A DNA stretch of 64,000 bases, from NCBI RefSeq assembly GCF_030695035.1, contig NZ_JAUYTT010000019.1:1-64000 (forward strand). Reading direction: 5' to 3'. How positions within the stretch are numbered: the stretch's first letter is position 1; every line of letters begins with the position of its first letter. This document shows positions 44,130 to 53,505 of the stretch, piece after piece. The translations under genes and the position numbers were made by a program. The notes beneath the pieces are model-generated. The model saw nothing but the letters and a program-made list of their open reading frames with translations, was not told where the DNA came from and did not search any database. Origin of the DNA: Frigidibacter sp. GTDB taxonomy: Bacteria; Pseudomonadota; Alphaproteobacteria; Rhodobacterales; Rhodobacteraceae.

Positions 44130-45098
44130 TCATTTTTCGAGGGCAGGCTGCCAGAGCGCCATGGGCGCGTCAAGCCGCAAACCGAGAGGCTGATCGGCGG
44201 CTCGGGCAAGGATCGCCGCCAGCGTGTCGAGGCCTGCGGCGCGGGCCAGCGCCTCGCTGGCGCTCCACAGCCCATAGGATGAGGATTCACTGGCGCGACG
44301 CCAATCGCGCACCCGCAAGCCCTTCGCGACCCCCTTCTCGCGCTCCAGCCAGGCGATCGCTTCCGGCTCCCCGCCGATCTCGTCGACGAGTTTGAGGGCA
44401 GCCGCCTGGCGACCGGTATGAACACGCCCGTCGGACACCGTCGTAACGTCGGCGGCGGCCAGCTTGCGGCGCTCCTGCACCACGCGCTTGAACCAGTCGT
44501 AATTGTCATCGACGACGCGCTGCAGCGCCGCCCGCGCTTCCGGCGAGGTCGGCTCGAACCCGCTGGGTGCCGCCTTGAGAGGGCTGGACTTGATCGACTC
44601 GACCTTGACGCCGACCGTGTCCAGCAGCTGTCCCACATTGGGGATCTGGAAAAGGACGCCAATCGAGCCGACGAGCGAGGTCTGGCGCGCCACGATCCGG
44701 TCGGCGCCGATCGCCGCGATGTAGCCGCCCGACGCCGCCAGCCCGTCGACGACCGCGACCATCGGCTTCTTCGCGGCAAGGCGGCGCAAGGCGTCGTAGA
44801 GCGCCTCGGACCCGCTGACGGTGCCGCCCGGGCTGTCGATGCGGACAACGACCGCAGCGGCACGGCTGTCTTCGAGCGACTTGATCAGATCGAGAGTGCG
44901 CCGGTCGCCGGAGATGAAACCCGAAATCGTCACCCGGGCGATGTGCGCCTGCGACAGGGAGCCTGGAGCCCGCCCCGTCCAGGCGAGGCCTGCGACGATG
45001 GCGGCACCGATGACGCCGACGACCGCGAGAAGGCGCCAGAGCGTCACCTTGCGGCGCAGGCTGCGGCGATCGGCGAGCAGATCGGCATCGGACGACAT
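44130..45098 (-). CDS. sppA: Signal peptide peptidase SppA, 36K type (S49)
   Basis: Membrane-anchored serine peptidase that degrades cleaved signal peptides on the periplasmic side. The 322-residue protein has one N-terminal anchor (residues about 22-42). The nucleophile serine is in VDGLAASGGYIAA and the general-base lysine in SSPLKAAPSG; GSIGVLF lies between. It is the short (one-domain) form. The ATG at 45098 has AGGAG eight bases upstream; another in-frame ATG at 45167 has none. It precedes ihfB directly. Confidence 0.92.
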   Translation of the reverse strand: MSSDADLLADRRSLRRKVTLWRLLAVVGVIGAAIVAGLAWTGRAPGSLSQAHIARVTISGFISGDRRTLDLIKSLEDSRAAAVVVRIDSPGGTVSGSEALYDALRRLAAKKPMVAVVDGLAASGGYIAAIGADRIVARQTSLVGSIGVLFQIPNVGQLLDTVGVKVESIKSSPLKAAPSGFEPTSPEARAALQRVVDDNYDWFKRVVQERRKLAAADVTTVSDGRVHTGRQAAALKLVDEIGGEPEAIAWLEREKGVAKGLRVRDWRRASESSSYGLWSASEALARAAGLDTLAAILARAADQPLGLRLDAPMALWQPALEK

Positions 45099-45228
45099 CA
45101 AGGCGCTCCTGTCGGCTTCGTGTTCGAGATCATGGCGAGGCGGGAACCAGATGTTCCGATCCGCCATCACGACCCGGCGCCCGTGATGTAGCCCCGCACC
45201 GGCGCTGGGGCAAGGCGAGGCCCGCCGA

Positions 45229-46518
45229 TCAGGCCGCGACGCAGGCGCGCGTGCGGTCGAGCGCGAGCAGGGCGAGCCCGCTCGCAACCGAGCGGAAGGC
45301 GTCGCCGATATGGATGCGCCCGGCGCCGAAGCGGCGGTCGAACAGGGCCCTGACGGCCGGGACATGCGAGGTCCCGCCGGTCATGAACACGGCCTCGATC
45401 GCCTCCGGCGCGACCTTGGCCTCTGACAGCGCCCGGTCGAGCGCGGTCTCGATGGCGGCGACATCGGCGGCGATCCAACCATCGAAATCGGCACGGGTGA
45501 TCGTGCGCTCGAGCGCAATGCCCATCTGGTTGAAGCGGAGCACGGTCTCGCCGGCGCCCGAGAGCGCGATCTTGGCCGCGGAGACGGCGCGGTAGAGCTC
45601 GTAGCCGAGGTCGTATTCGATCACGGTCAGCAGATCCTCGAGCTTGGCGGGCTCGACCGCGTCCCGGATGAGCGCCTTGAGCTCGGCCATGGTTTCGCGG
45701 CTCTTCATCAGCGACAGCCGGTGCCATTGCGCGAAGGCAGCATGGTAATGCGCCGGGATCGGCAGCAGCTTCTCGAAGGAGCGGTAATCGGTGCCCTTTC
45801 CGAGCGCGGGCGAGATCGCGTGCTCGATGATGCGGTAGTCGAAGGTGTCTCCGGCCACGCCGACGCCGGCATGGGAGAGCGGAATCGCCTCCAGCCGCCC
45901 TGCCCCGCCGGGCTCGAAGCGCATCACCGAGAAGTCGCTGGTGCCGCCGCCGAAATCGGCGACGAGCATGGTCTGCGGCTGCTTCAGGTCGCGGGCATAC
46001 CAGTAGGCAGCGCCGAGCGGCTCATAGGCGAAGTCGACCTGCGGCATGCCGGCCTTGGCGTAGGACGCCTTCAGCCGGCCCAGCGCCAGCTCCTCGTCGG
46101 GGCGCTCGCCGGCGAAGACCACCGGCCGGCCCGACACCAGCGGCGTCTCGGCGAGACCGTCGAGCCCGGCCGCGATGTCCGACAGGAAGACACCGATCAG
46201 GTCCTCCAGCTTGAAGAGCTTGCCGAACAGCCGCGTCTCCTGGAAGGCGCGGCTGGAGAGATGCGTCTTGAGCGATTGCAGGAAGCGGTGCTCGGTCGTC
46301 ATCCCCAGGGCCATGTCGAGCGCGTCCGGCCCGCTAACATGGGCGATGCTCGTCGCGGGCGGGCGCCCTTCGCGCCAGAACATCAGCGCCGAGCGATAGG
46401 CATCGACCGCGCCCTGCCTGGTGGCAAAGGAGCGCGTCGTCACCGAGCCATTGGCGTTGGCGAGCGCGACGACGCTGTTGGTCGTCCCGAAATCGATGCC
46501 GATGGCGGCGGGCGTCAT
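45229..46518 (-). CDS. Hsp70 family protein (YegD-like, no substrate-binding domain)
   Basis: A 429-residue actin/Hsp70-fold ATPase. Phosphate-1 motif GIDFGTTNSVV, phosphate-2 motif VADFGGGTSDFS and adenosine motif FMTGGTSHVPAV are intact. The C-terminal substrate-binding and lid domains of DnaK are missing, as in E. coli YegD. A chaperone role is therefore unlikely; the function is unknown. It lies between rpsA and sppA, which are adjacent in many Rhizobiales, and a palindromic repeat separates it from rpsA, so it may be an insertion into that cluster. Confidence 0.9.
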   Translation of the reverse strand: MTPAAIGIDFGTTNSVVALANANGSVTTRSFATRQGAVDAYRSALMFWREGRPPATSIAHVSGPDALDMALGMTTEHRFLQSLKTHLSSRAFQETRLFGKLFKLEDLIGVFLSDIAAGLDGLAETPLVSGRPVVFAGERPDEELALGRLKASYAKAGMPQVDFAYEPLGAAYWYARDLKQPQTMLVADFGGGTSDFSVMRFEPGGAGRLEAIPLSHAGVGVAGDTFDYRIIEHAISPALGKGTDYRSFEKLLPIPAHYHAAFAQWHRLSLMKSRETMAELKALIRDAVEPAKLEDLLTVIEYDLGYELYRAVSAAKIALSGAGETVLRFNQMGIALERTITRADFDGWIAADVAAIETALDRALSEAKVAPEAIEAVFMTGGTSHVPAVRALFDRRFGAGRIHIGDAFRSVASGLALLALDRTRACVAA

Positions 46519-46552
46519 GGTGGCTTCCTATCTCATGGGCCAGATTCAGCGT

Positions 46553-46682
46553 GTCATTCCGGGGCTTCGCGTCAGCGAAGAACCCGGAACCCACGACCGG
46601 GCGAGCGTGTCCCAGCCGCGGCGATCGGGGCGCGCCCGGTCATGGGTTCCGGGTTCGGCCCTGCGGGCCGCCCCGGGATGAC
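46553..46682. repeat. 130-bp palindromic intergenic repeat
   Basis: It begins GTCATTCCGGGGC and ends GCCCCGGGATGAC-like (GCCGCCCCGGGATGAC), with inner GAACCCGGAACCCA and GGGTTCCGGGTTC arms and a central CCGGGCG / CGCCCGG pair. It belongs to the dispersed rhizobial 'GTCATTCCGGGGC' class. It sits between the Hsp70 homologue and the rpsA terminator. Confidence 0.82.
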
Positions 46683-46700
46683 AAGGGGGCCCGAAACAAA

Positions 46701-46728
46701 AGCCCGCGCGGATTTCTCCGCGCGGGCT
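46701..46728 (-). terminator. Rho-independent terminator of rpsA
   Basis: A 12-bp perfect stem (AGCCCGCGCGGA / TCCGCGCGGGCT) with a four-base loop. On the minus strand it is followed by TTTTGTTTCGGG. It lies 36 bases past the rpsA stop codon. Confidence 0.88.
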
Positions 46729-46763
46729 GGTCGAGATATCCGGCCGCTTGCGCGGCCGAACGA

Positions 46764-48467
46764 TCACTTCTTGTCGGTGGTCGCCTTCTTGAGGGCGGCG
46801 CCGAGGATGTCGCCAAGCGAAGCGCCGGAATCGGCGGAGCCGAACTGCGCCATCGCTTCCTTCTCTTCCGCCATTTCCAGAGCCTTGATCGAGACCTGGA
46901 TCTTGCGCGCCTTCTTGTCGAACAGGATGACGCGGGCGTCGACCTTCTCGCCGGCCGCGAAGCGCTCGGGGCGCTGCTCGGACCGCTCACGCGCGATTTC
47001 GGCGCGCTTGATGAAGGTGGTCATGTCGGTGCCGGCGATCTTGACGTCCAGACCGGCTTCCTTGACCTCGATCACCTCACAGGTGACGACCTGGCCCTTC
47101 TTGAACTCGCCGGCATCCACGAAGGGATCGCCGCCGAGCTGCTTCAGGCCGAGCGAGATGCGCTCCTTCTCGACGTCCACATCGAGAACGACAGCCTGCA
47201 GCATGTCGCCCTTCTTGTATTCCTCGATGACCTGCTCGCCCGGACGGTTCCAGTCGAGATCCGAGAGATGGATCATGCCGTCGATGTCGCCTTCGAGACC
47301 CAGGAACAGGCCGAACTCGGTCTTGTTCTTGACCTCGCCCTCGACCGTCGAACCGCTCGGATGGGTCTCCGCGAAGACCTCCCAGGGGTTGCGCAGGGTC
47401 TGCTTGAGGCCCAGCGAGATACGGCGCTTGACCTGATCGACCTCGAGGATCGCGACGTCGACTTCCTGCGAGGTCGAGACGATCTTGCCGGGGTGGACGT
47501 TCTTCTTGGTCCAGGACATCTCGGAGACGTGGATGAGGCCCTCGATGCCCGGCTCCACTTCGACGAACGCGCCGTAGTCCGTGATGTTGGTGACGCGACC
47601 CTTGAGGCGCGCGCCGACCGGGTAACGCGCTGCGATGCCATCCCACGGGTCAGCAAGCAGCTGCTTAATGCCGAGCGAGATGCGGTGCGTGTCCTGGTTG
47701 ATCTTGATGATCTTGACCTTGACCGTCTGGCCGATGGTCACGACCTCGGACGGATGGTTGACGCGACGCCAGGCCATGTCGGTGACATGGAGCAGGCCGT
47801 CGATGCCGCCCAGATCCACGAACGCACCGTATTCGGTGATGTTCTTGACGACGCCGTCGATGACCTGGCCCTCTTCGAGCGAGGCGACCAGCTCGGAACG
47901 AGCCTCGGCGCGGGTCTCTTCGAGCACGGTGCGGCGCGACACGACGATGTTGCCGCGGCGGCGATCCATCTTGAGGATCTCGAAGGGCTGCGGCTGGCCC
48001 ATCAGCGGGCCGACGTCGCGGATCGGACGGATGTCGACCTGCGAACGCGGCAGGAAGGCCACGGCGCCGTCGAGATCGACGGTGTAGCCGCCCTTGACGG
48101 TGTTGAAGATGACGCCCGAGACCTTCTCGCGAGCCTCGAAGGCCTTCTCGAGCTTGACCCAGCTCTCTTCACGACGAGCCTTGTCGCGCGAGATGACGGC
48201 TTCGCCGAGCGCGTTCTCGATCCGGTCCAGATAGACCTCGACCTCGTCGCCGACCTTGATGTCCTGGTCACGGCCGGGGCCGTTGAATTCCTTGAGCGCG
48301 ACGCGCCCTTCCGTCTTCAGACCGACATCGATGATCGCCATGTCTTTTTCGATGGCGACGACGATGCCCTTGATGACGGAACCTTCGAGGGCTTCGTTCT
48401 GACCGAAGGATTCCTCGAGAAGGGCGGCGAAATCCTCGCGGCCCGAAAAGCTTTCTACGGCTGACAT
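46764..48467 (-). CDS. rpsA: 30S ribosomal protein S1
   Basis: Large RNA-binding ribosomal protein that brings structured mRNAs to the 30S subunit. The 567-residue protein is composed of six S1 repeats. The first two are divergent, and later ones show the typical [22 protein letters not shown] and [19 protein letters not shown] patterns. AGGAGA lies six bases before the ATG. A strong terminator follows. Upstream is a 449-base stretch without a gene, holding a likely promoter and structured leader. cmk, the usual upstream neighbour in Rhizobiales, is absent. Confidence 0.96.
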   Translation of the reverse strand: MSAVESFSGREDFAALLEESFGQNEALEGSVIKGIVVAIEKDMAIIDVGLKTEGRVALKEFNGPGRDQDIKVGDEVEVYLDRIENALGEAVISRDKARREESWVKLEKAFEAREKVSGVIFNTVKGGYTVDLDGAVAFLPRSQVDIRPIRDVGPLMGQPQPFEILKMDRRRGNIVVSRRTVLEETRAEARSELVASLEEGQVIDGVVKNITEYGAFVDLGGIDGLLHVTDMAWRRVNHPSEVVTIGQTVKVKIIKINQDTHRISLGIKQLLADPWDGIAARYPVGARLKGRVTNITDYGAFVEVEPGIEGLIHVSEMSWTKKNVHPGKIVSTSQEVDVAILEVDQVKRRISLGLKQTLRNPWEVFAETHPSGSTVEGEVKNKTEFGLFLGLEGDIDGMIHLSDLDWNRPGEQVIEEYKKGDMLQAVVLDVDVEKERISLGLKQLGGDPFVDAGEFKKGQVVTCEVIEVKEAGLDVKIAGTDMTTFIKRAEIARERSEQRPERFAAGEKVDARVILFDKKARKIQVSIKALEMAEEKEAMAQFGSADSGASLGDILGAALKKATTDKK

Positions 48468-48757
48468 GCATTCTCCTGACGCCGGCCGCGTATCCCGCGG
48501 ATGTCCGGCAAGCGCCCGATTGGGTTGGTGTTGCAGGCCGGATGCTCCCGTCGGCGCCTCCTGAGAGGCTGGTCCGCCACCCCGCGCATCACAGCGCCGG
48601 GACGACGAACGGCGCTAGGCCGCCGGTTTTACATCCGCATCCGAACGATCCGCCCCAAACACGAAACGGGAGCCGGCCGAAAAGGCCGCCCCCGGCTGTG
48701 ATCGATCACGGCCTTATCGGACAGGCGCGATGTAGTGGAAACGGGGCGCGAGGGCAA
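48468..48757 (-). promoter_or_regulatory. rpsA promoter and long structured leader
   Basis: TTGCCC (48757-48752), 17 bases, TACATC (48734-48729) on the minus strand is the best promoter candidate. It gives a leader of about 255 bases with no reading frame. Just inside lie a 12-base palindrome GTGATCGATCAC (48709-48698) and an imperfect GC-rich hairpin with a UUUUC loop (about 48694-48668) followed by TTTCGTGTTT. The latter resembles a terminator or attenuator. The remaining 48758-48916 before lemA holds nothing I can name. Confidence 0.45.
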
Positions 48758-48916
48758 GGGCGATGGGCGAGGCCTCAGCTTGGTCGGAAGAGCGCTACAG
48801 CGGGGACTAAGTCGTCGCGGCGGTCACGCGACCGGCCAGATCCTTCAGCGCTTCCCCAGCGCGATCCTTCATGCGAGGTTGCGCACCGGATTTCGCCTGC
48901 GCTTGAGGAGTATGCC

Positions 48917-49474
48917 ATGGGCTGGGTTGTCTTGGGGCTGATCGCCGCGATCGCCGTCTATCTGATCATGACCTATAACGGCCTCGTGGCGATGCGGCAG
49001 CGCGTCAACCAGGCTTTCGCCGACATCGACGTGCAGCTGAAGCAGCGCCACGACCTGATCCCCAATCTCGTCGAGACGGTGAAGGGCTACGCTACGCATG
49101 AGAAGACGACATTGGATGCGGTGATTTCGGCGCGCAACGCCGCGCAGGGTGCGTCCAGCGTCCATGACAAGGCGGCGGCCGAGCAGCAATTGTCCGGCGC
49201 GGTCGGGCGGCTGCTGGCACTGGGCGAGGCCTATCCCGACCTCAAGGCGAGTGCCAATTTCCAGCAGCTCCAGGTCGATCTCGGCAATGTCGAGGACAAG
49301 CTCGCCGCGGCGCGGCGCTTCTTCAACAACGCCGTCAGCGAGTTCAATGCCGCGATCCAGGCCTTCCCGGCCGTGCTCTTCGCGCCGCAGATGGGCTTCA
49401 GCCAGCGCGAATTCTTCGATGTCGGCGAAACCACGCGGGCCCAGATTGAGGTGGCGCCGAGCGTGAAGTTCTGA
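48917..49474 (+). CDS. LemA family protein
   Basis: A 185-residue protein with an N-terminal membrane anchor (GWVVLGLIAAIAVYLIM) and a helical LemA domain. Recognisable segments are VNQAFADIDVQLKQRHDLIPNL, the YPDLKAS turn and ARRFFNNAVSEFNAAIQ. LemA proteins are widespread and their role is unclear; many are encoded next to membrane metallopeptidases, as here. GAGGAG lies eight bases before the ATG at 48917. The downstream M48 protease gene starts 34 bases later, so the two form an operon. Confidence 0.92.
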   Translation: MGWVVLGLIAAIAVYLIMTYNGLVAMRQRVNQAFADIDVQLKQRHDLIPNLVETVKGYATHEKTTLDAVISARNAAQGASSVHDKAAAEQQLSGAVGRLLALGEAYPDLKASANFQQLQVDLGNVEDKLAAARRFFNNAVSEFNAAIQAFPAVLFAPQMGFSQREFFDVGETTRAQIEVAPSVKF

Positions 49475-49508
49475 GGCGACGCCGCAGGCGGCGAACGGGG
49501 CGGCTGCG

Positions 49509-50606
49509 ATGCTGGGCCAGGCCTTCGGGCTCTATAGCCACATGCGCAACAACCGGATCAGGTCGGGTTTCCTGATCGCCGGCCTGTTCCTCCTCGTCTA
49601 TGTCACGGTCTGGGGCCTGCTGCTGGTGGGCTACGGCTATGGCGGGGTGCCGCGCGGGACGACCGCCTATGCGCAGGCCGGCCGGACCTTCTGGAACTGG
49701 CTGCCCTTCACCACGCTGGCGGCCGGCGCCTGGGTCTTCATCGGCTTTCGCATCAATGTCGGGCTCATCGGCGCCGTGTCCGGCGCCAAAGGCCTGACCC
49801 GCGAGGACAATCCCAAGCTCTACCGGATGCTGGAGAACCTGTGCATCTCGCGCGGCCTGACCGTCCCCAAGCTCGCCATCGTCGAGAGCGAGGCGCTGAA
49901 CGCCTTCGCCAGCGGCGTGAACGACAAGCAGTTTACGGTGACGGTGACGAGCGGCCTGCTGGCGCAGCTCAACGACGCCGAGGTCGAGGCCGTGCTGGCG
50001 CATGAGCTGACCCATATCCGCAATGGCGATGTCCGGCTGATGATCATCGCCGTCGTCATCGCCGGCGTCATCTCGCTCGTCGGCGAGATCATCTTCCGCG
50101 GCCTGTCGCGCAGCCGCCTCCGAATGTCCTCGGACGATTCGAAGAAGGGTGGCGCGATCGCGATCCTGATCGGCTTCGCCGTGATCGCGCTGGCCTGGTT
50201 CCTGGCCGTGGTCATCCGCCTGTCGCTGTCACGCTCGCGGGAGTACCTCGCCGATGCGGGGGCCGTCGAACTGACCAAGAACCCGGATGCGATGATCTCG
50301 GCCCTGCTCAAGATCGCCGGTCGCGCCGACATCGAGGGCGTGCCGTCGGGCGTGATGGACATGTGCTTCGAAAACGACCCGGACGATTTCGCCGACCTGT
50401 TCTCGACCCACCCTTCGGTGACCAAGCGCGTGCAGGCGCTGGTCCAGACCGCCGGTGGCCGGATGCCGGCGATGCCGCCGCATCCCCCGCGCGTCGCCGA
50501 GCGGCAGGACCTGCAGACCATGGTGGCGGAATCGGCGGCGGGCATCGACCCAGCCGCCCGGGGCCCCTGGGCGCGGCCGACGGGCGGCGGCAGCGCCAGC
50601 CCCTGA
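49509..50606 (+). CDS. M48 family membrane zinc metallopeptidase (HtpX-like)
   Basis: A 365-residue inner-membrane peptidase. The zinc motif is HELTH (in AVLAHELTHIRNGDVRL) and the third ligand is in SREYLADAGAV. Two hydrophobic segments precede the catalytic domain and two follow it, the HtpX/Ste24-like topology. The C-terminal 60 residues are proline-rich. Its place directly after lemA suggests a shared envelope quality-control or signalling role, which is inference. It is convergent with the isomerase gene. Confidence 0.92.
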   Translation: MLGQAFGLYSHMRNNRIRSGFLIAGLFLLVYVTVWGLLLVGYGYGGVPRGTTAYAQAGRTFWNWLPFTTLAAGAWVFIGFRINVGLIGAVSGAKGLTREDNPKLYRMLENLCISRGLTVPKLAIVESEALNAFASGVNDKQFTVTVTSGLLAQLNDAEVEAVLAHELTHIRNGDVRLMIIAVVIAGVISLVGEIIFRGLSRSRLRMSSDDSKKGGAIAILIGFAVIALAWFLAVVIRLSLSRSREYLADAGAVELTKNPDAMISALLKIAGRADIEGVPSGVMDMCFENDPDDFADLFSTHPSVTKRVQALVQTAGGRMPAMPPHPPRVAERQDLQTMVAESAAGIDPAARGPWARPTGGGSASP

Positions 50607-50611
50607 TCGCT

Positions 50612-51220
50612 TCAGCGGCCGTGCCTGGCCCAGTCCAGCGCTTCTTCCAGCCGGTCGTCGCCCCAGAACAGCTCACCGTCATCAGTGACGAAGGTCGGCC
50701 CGCCGAAGATGCCGATCGACTTGGCGTATTCGATCTCGGCGCGCAGCCGGCCCTTGACGTCCTCGCTGCGCGAGGCCGGAAAGGCGACCCCCGGATCGGC
50801 GCCGGCCTCTTTCAGGGCCGCATTCAGGACGGCCTCCTCGGCGATGTTGCGACCCTCCCCGAACGCCGCCCTGAACAAGGCCTTCGAAAAGGCCGGCATC
50901 CAGCCGGCCTCGCGCCCTGCCAGCGCCAGGCGCGCCGCGATCAGCGAGTTCTGGGGAAAGGTCTCAGGCTTGACCAGCGAAAGTCCGTTGCGTCCGGCCC
51001 GGCGCTCGACATCGCGCCACATGTAGCGGCCCTTGCTGGGGTAAAGAGCAAACGGCGAGGTCGACAAGCCCTGGGCAGCGAAAATCGGCCCGAGCAGAAA
51101 CGGGCGCCAGCGCAGGGTCACGCCGGCGGCCTCCGCCAACGGCTCGATCCTCAGCGCGCTCAGGAACGAATAGGGCGATGCGAACTCATACCAGAAGTCC
51201 AGAACAGGACGATTCGGCAT
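50612..51220 (-). CDS. 2-hydroxychromene-2-carboxylate isomerase family (DsbA/kappa-GST fold)
   Basis: A 202-residue thioredoxin-fold protein beginning with [20 protein letters not shown], the signature of NahD-type 2-hydroxychromene-2-carboxylate isomerases and kappa GSTs. The SPYS serine replaces the redox cysteines, so it is a glutathione-dependent isomerase and not an oxidoreductase. [20 protein letters not shown] contains the cis-proline and C-terminal active-site motif. No naphthalene or aromatic pathway genes are near, so the true substrate is open. It is the last gene with left-type codon choice. Confidence 0.9.
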   Translation of the reverse strand: MPNRPVLDFWYEFASPYSFLSALRIEPLAEAAGVTLRWRPFLLGPIFAAQGLSTSPFALYPSKGRYMWRDVERRAGRNGLSLVKPETFPQNSLIAARLALAGREAGWMPAFSKALFRAAFGEGRNIAEEAVLNAALKEAGADPGVAFPASRSEDVKGRLRAEIEYAKSIGIFGGPTFVTDDGELFWGDDRLEEALDWARHGR

Positions 51221-51470
51221 TCAGCCTCCGAGTCGGTGTCTAGGTTTCACGCCGCGTCCCGAGAGCCTATCCCCCGGACGCGCGACTGCAAGATGGGGAG
51301 GGTGTCCAAACGTCAATGAGCCGGCGTCATCAACACCGATCCATCACGCGAGGACGCGCGACCGATCAGAAGGTTCCGATTGCGTCGCCACCGGGGCTGG
51401 GATAGTGCGCCATTGCGTTCGAAAAGCGGCCCGCGTGGCCGGCATGCGCAGCAGCGGGAAGATGATCAAG

Positions 51471-52706
51471 ATGACCGATAAATCCGTGAACAAGGTCGTG
51501 CTCGCCTATTCCGGCGGCTTGGATACGTCGATCATTCTAAAGTGGCTGCAGATCACCTATGGCTGCGAGGTCATCACCTTCACCGCCGATCTCGGCCAGG
51601 GCGAGGAGCTAGGACCGGCGCGCGACAAGGCGCTGCTGCTCGGCATCAAGCCCGAGAACATCTTCATCGAGGATCTGCGCGAGGAGTTCGTTCGCGACTA
51701 CGTGTTCCCGATGTTCCGGGCCAACGCCGCCTATGAGGGCGTCTATCTGCTGGGAACCTCGATCGCGCGGCCGCTGATCGCCAAGAAGCTGATCGAGATC
51801 GCCGAGAAGCTCGGCGCCGACGCCGTCTCGCATGGCGCCACCGGCAAGGGCAACGACCAGGTCCGCTTCGAGCTGACCGCCTATGCGCTGAAGCCCGACG
51901 TCGTGGTGATTGCGCCCTGGCGCGAATGGGACCTGCGCTCGCGCGAGCAGCTCATCGCCTTCGCCGAGCAGCACCAGATCCCGATCGCCAAGGACAAGCG
52001 CGGCGAATCGCCGTTCAGCGTGGACGCCAACCTGCTGCATTCCTCCTCGGAAGGAAAAATCCTGGAGGAGCCGTGGGACGCGCCGGATGAGATGGTCTGG
52101 CAGCGCACCGTCAGCCCGGTGGACGCGCCTGACAAGGTCACGGAAATCACCATCGAGTTCGAGCGCGGCGACGCGGTCGGCATCAATGGGGAGCGCATGT
52201 CCCCGGCCACGCTGCTGACCAAGCTGAACGCGCTGGGCAAGGAGAACGGCATCGGCCGGCTCGACCTGGTGGAAAACCGCTTCGTCGGCATGAAGTCCCG
52301 CGGCTGCTACGAGACGCCGGGCGGCACCATCCTGCACACGGCGCATCGCGCCATGGAAAGCATCACGCTGGACCGCGAGGCCTGCCACCTCAAGGACAGC
52401 CTGATGCCGCGCTATGCGGAGATCATCTACAACGGCTTCTGGTTCGCCCCCGAGCGCCGGATGCTGCAGGCGCTGATCGATGAGAGCCAGCACAGCGTGA
52501 CCGGCACGGTTCGCCTGAAGCTGTACAAGGGCAACACCATCGTCACCGGCCGGCAGTCGCCGAACAGCCTGTATTCGATGAAGCACGTGACCTTCGAGGA
52601 CGACCAGGGCGCCTATGACCAGTTCGATGCCCAGGGCTTCATCAAGCTGAACGCGCTGCGGCTGCGGCTGGGCGCCATGGCGGGCCGCAAGGGCGGCGCG
52701 CTGTAG
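51471..52706 (+). CDS. argG: Argininosuccinate synthase
   Basis: Condenses citrulline and aspartate with ATP in arginine synthesis. The 411-residue protein has the PP-loop [14 protein letters not shown], the citrulline/aspartate-binding [14 protein letters not shown] and [13 protein letters not shown], and a C-terminal tetramerisation helix. The reading frame is intact. The ATG at 51471 (MTDKSVNKV) has GGGAAG nine bases upstream. Synonymous codon choice looks left-type near the 5' end and closer to the right-hand genes from roughly 52.0 kb, which makes this conserved gene the likely place where two different genomes meet in the contig. Confidence 0.94.
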   Translation: MTDKSVNKVVLAYSGGLDTSIILKWLQITYGCEVITFTADLGQGEELGPARDKALLLGIKPENIFIEDLREEFVRDYVFPMFRANAAYEGVYLLGTSIARPLIAKKLIEIAEKLGADAVSHGATGKGNDQVRFELTAYALKPDVVVIAPWREWDLRSREQLIAFAEQHQIPIAKDKRGESPFSVDANLLHSSSEGKILEEPWDAPDEMVWQRTVSPVDAPDKVTEITIEFERGDAVGINGERMSPATLLTKLNALGKENGIGRLDLVENRFVGMKSRGCYETPGGTILHTAHRAMESITLDREACHLKDSLMPRYAEIIYNGFWFAPERRMLQALIDESQHSVTGTVRLKLYKGNTIVTGRQSPNSLYSMKHVTFEDDQGAYDQFDAQGFIKLNALRLRLGAMAGRKGGAL

Positions 52707-52767
52707 GGAACGCGCTTTCCGGCCTGGCCCTCGCCGCGCTATGTCCCGGCCGCATGGGACAGCGCGG

Positions 52768-53505
52768 ATGAGCCAGCAGACGGAGTTGGAGAAGGTGAAG
52801 GGCCGCATCCGCGCCCTCGCCGCCAAGACCATCGACCGTGGCTGTTCCGAGGCCGAGGCGCTGATCGCCGCGCAGAAGGTCGGCGAGCTGCTGGAGGTCT
52901 ATGGCCTCACCATGTCCGAGGTGGAGCTGCGGCAGGAGGCCTGCCTCCAGCGCCAGGTCACCATCACCGGGCCGCGCCTGCAGGCGGTGGCCATCATCTT
53001 CATGGCGGTGATCCGCCTGACCGGCACCCGTGGCTGGACCAATGGCCGTGGCAATCTGGTGCTGTTCGGGCTGGAGCCGGATGTGCTGATGGGCGAGTAC
53101 CTGCTGCATCTGGTGGCCGGCGCGGTGGACCATGAGGAAGCGGCGTTTCGCGCCAGCGAGGCCTACCGCCGCAGCCGCCAGGCGCCGCAGCAGCGCCTCC
53201 GCAGCTTCCGCTACGGCTTCGCCGAGCGCGTCTCCGCCCGGCTGGACGAGATCGCCGAGCACCGGGAGGCGGCGGAGGCCGCGGCACAGCAGCCCGGGGC
53301 AACCGGGACCGCCTTGGTGGTGGCGAAGGAACGGCGGATCGAGGACGCCTTCCGCGACCTCGGCATCCGCCTGCGGTCACGCTCCACCACGCGGCGCGTC
53401 TCCGACCGTGGCGCCTATCGCCATGGGCAGGCGGCGGGTGGGCGGGTCAGCCTGGAACGGCCGGTGGGCGCCGGCGCCGGGCGGCGCGTGCTGCCGCGCG
53501 GATGA
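52768..53505 (+). CDS. DUF2786 domain protein
   Basis: A 245-residue soluble protein. Residues about 5-45 match DUF2786 (KGRIRALAAKTIDRGCSEAEALIAAQKVGELL). The central part, with LFGLEPDVLMGEYLLHLV and a basic FRYGFAERVSARLDEI helix, resembles the region following DUF2786 in phage and bacterial proteins. The C-terminus is Arg/Gly-rich. The function is unknown. Its stop overlaps the start of a metallopeptidase gene by four bases (ATGA), a tight pair that suggests a shared task. Confidence 0.85.
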   Translation: MSQQTELEKVKGRIRALAAKTIDRGCSEAEALIAAQKVGELLEVYGLTMSEVELRQEACLQRQVTITGPRLQAVAIIFMAVIRLTGTRGWTNGRGNLVLFGLEPDVLMGEYLLHLVAGAVDHEEAAFRASEAYRRSRQAPQQRLRSFRYGFAERVSARLDEIAEHREAAEAAAQQPGATGTALVVAKERRIEDAFRDLGIRLRSRSTTRRVSDRGAYRHGQAAGGRVSLERPVGAGAGRRVLPRG

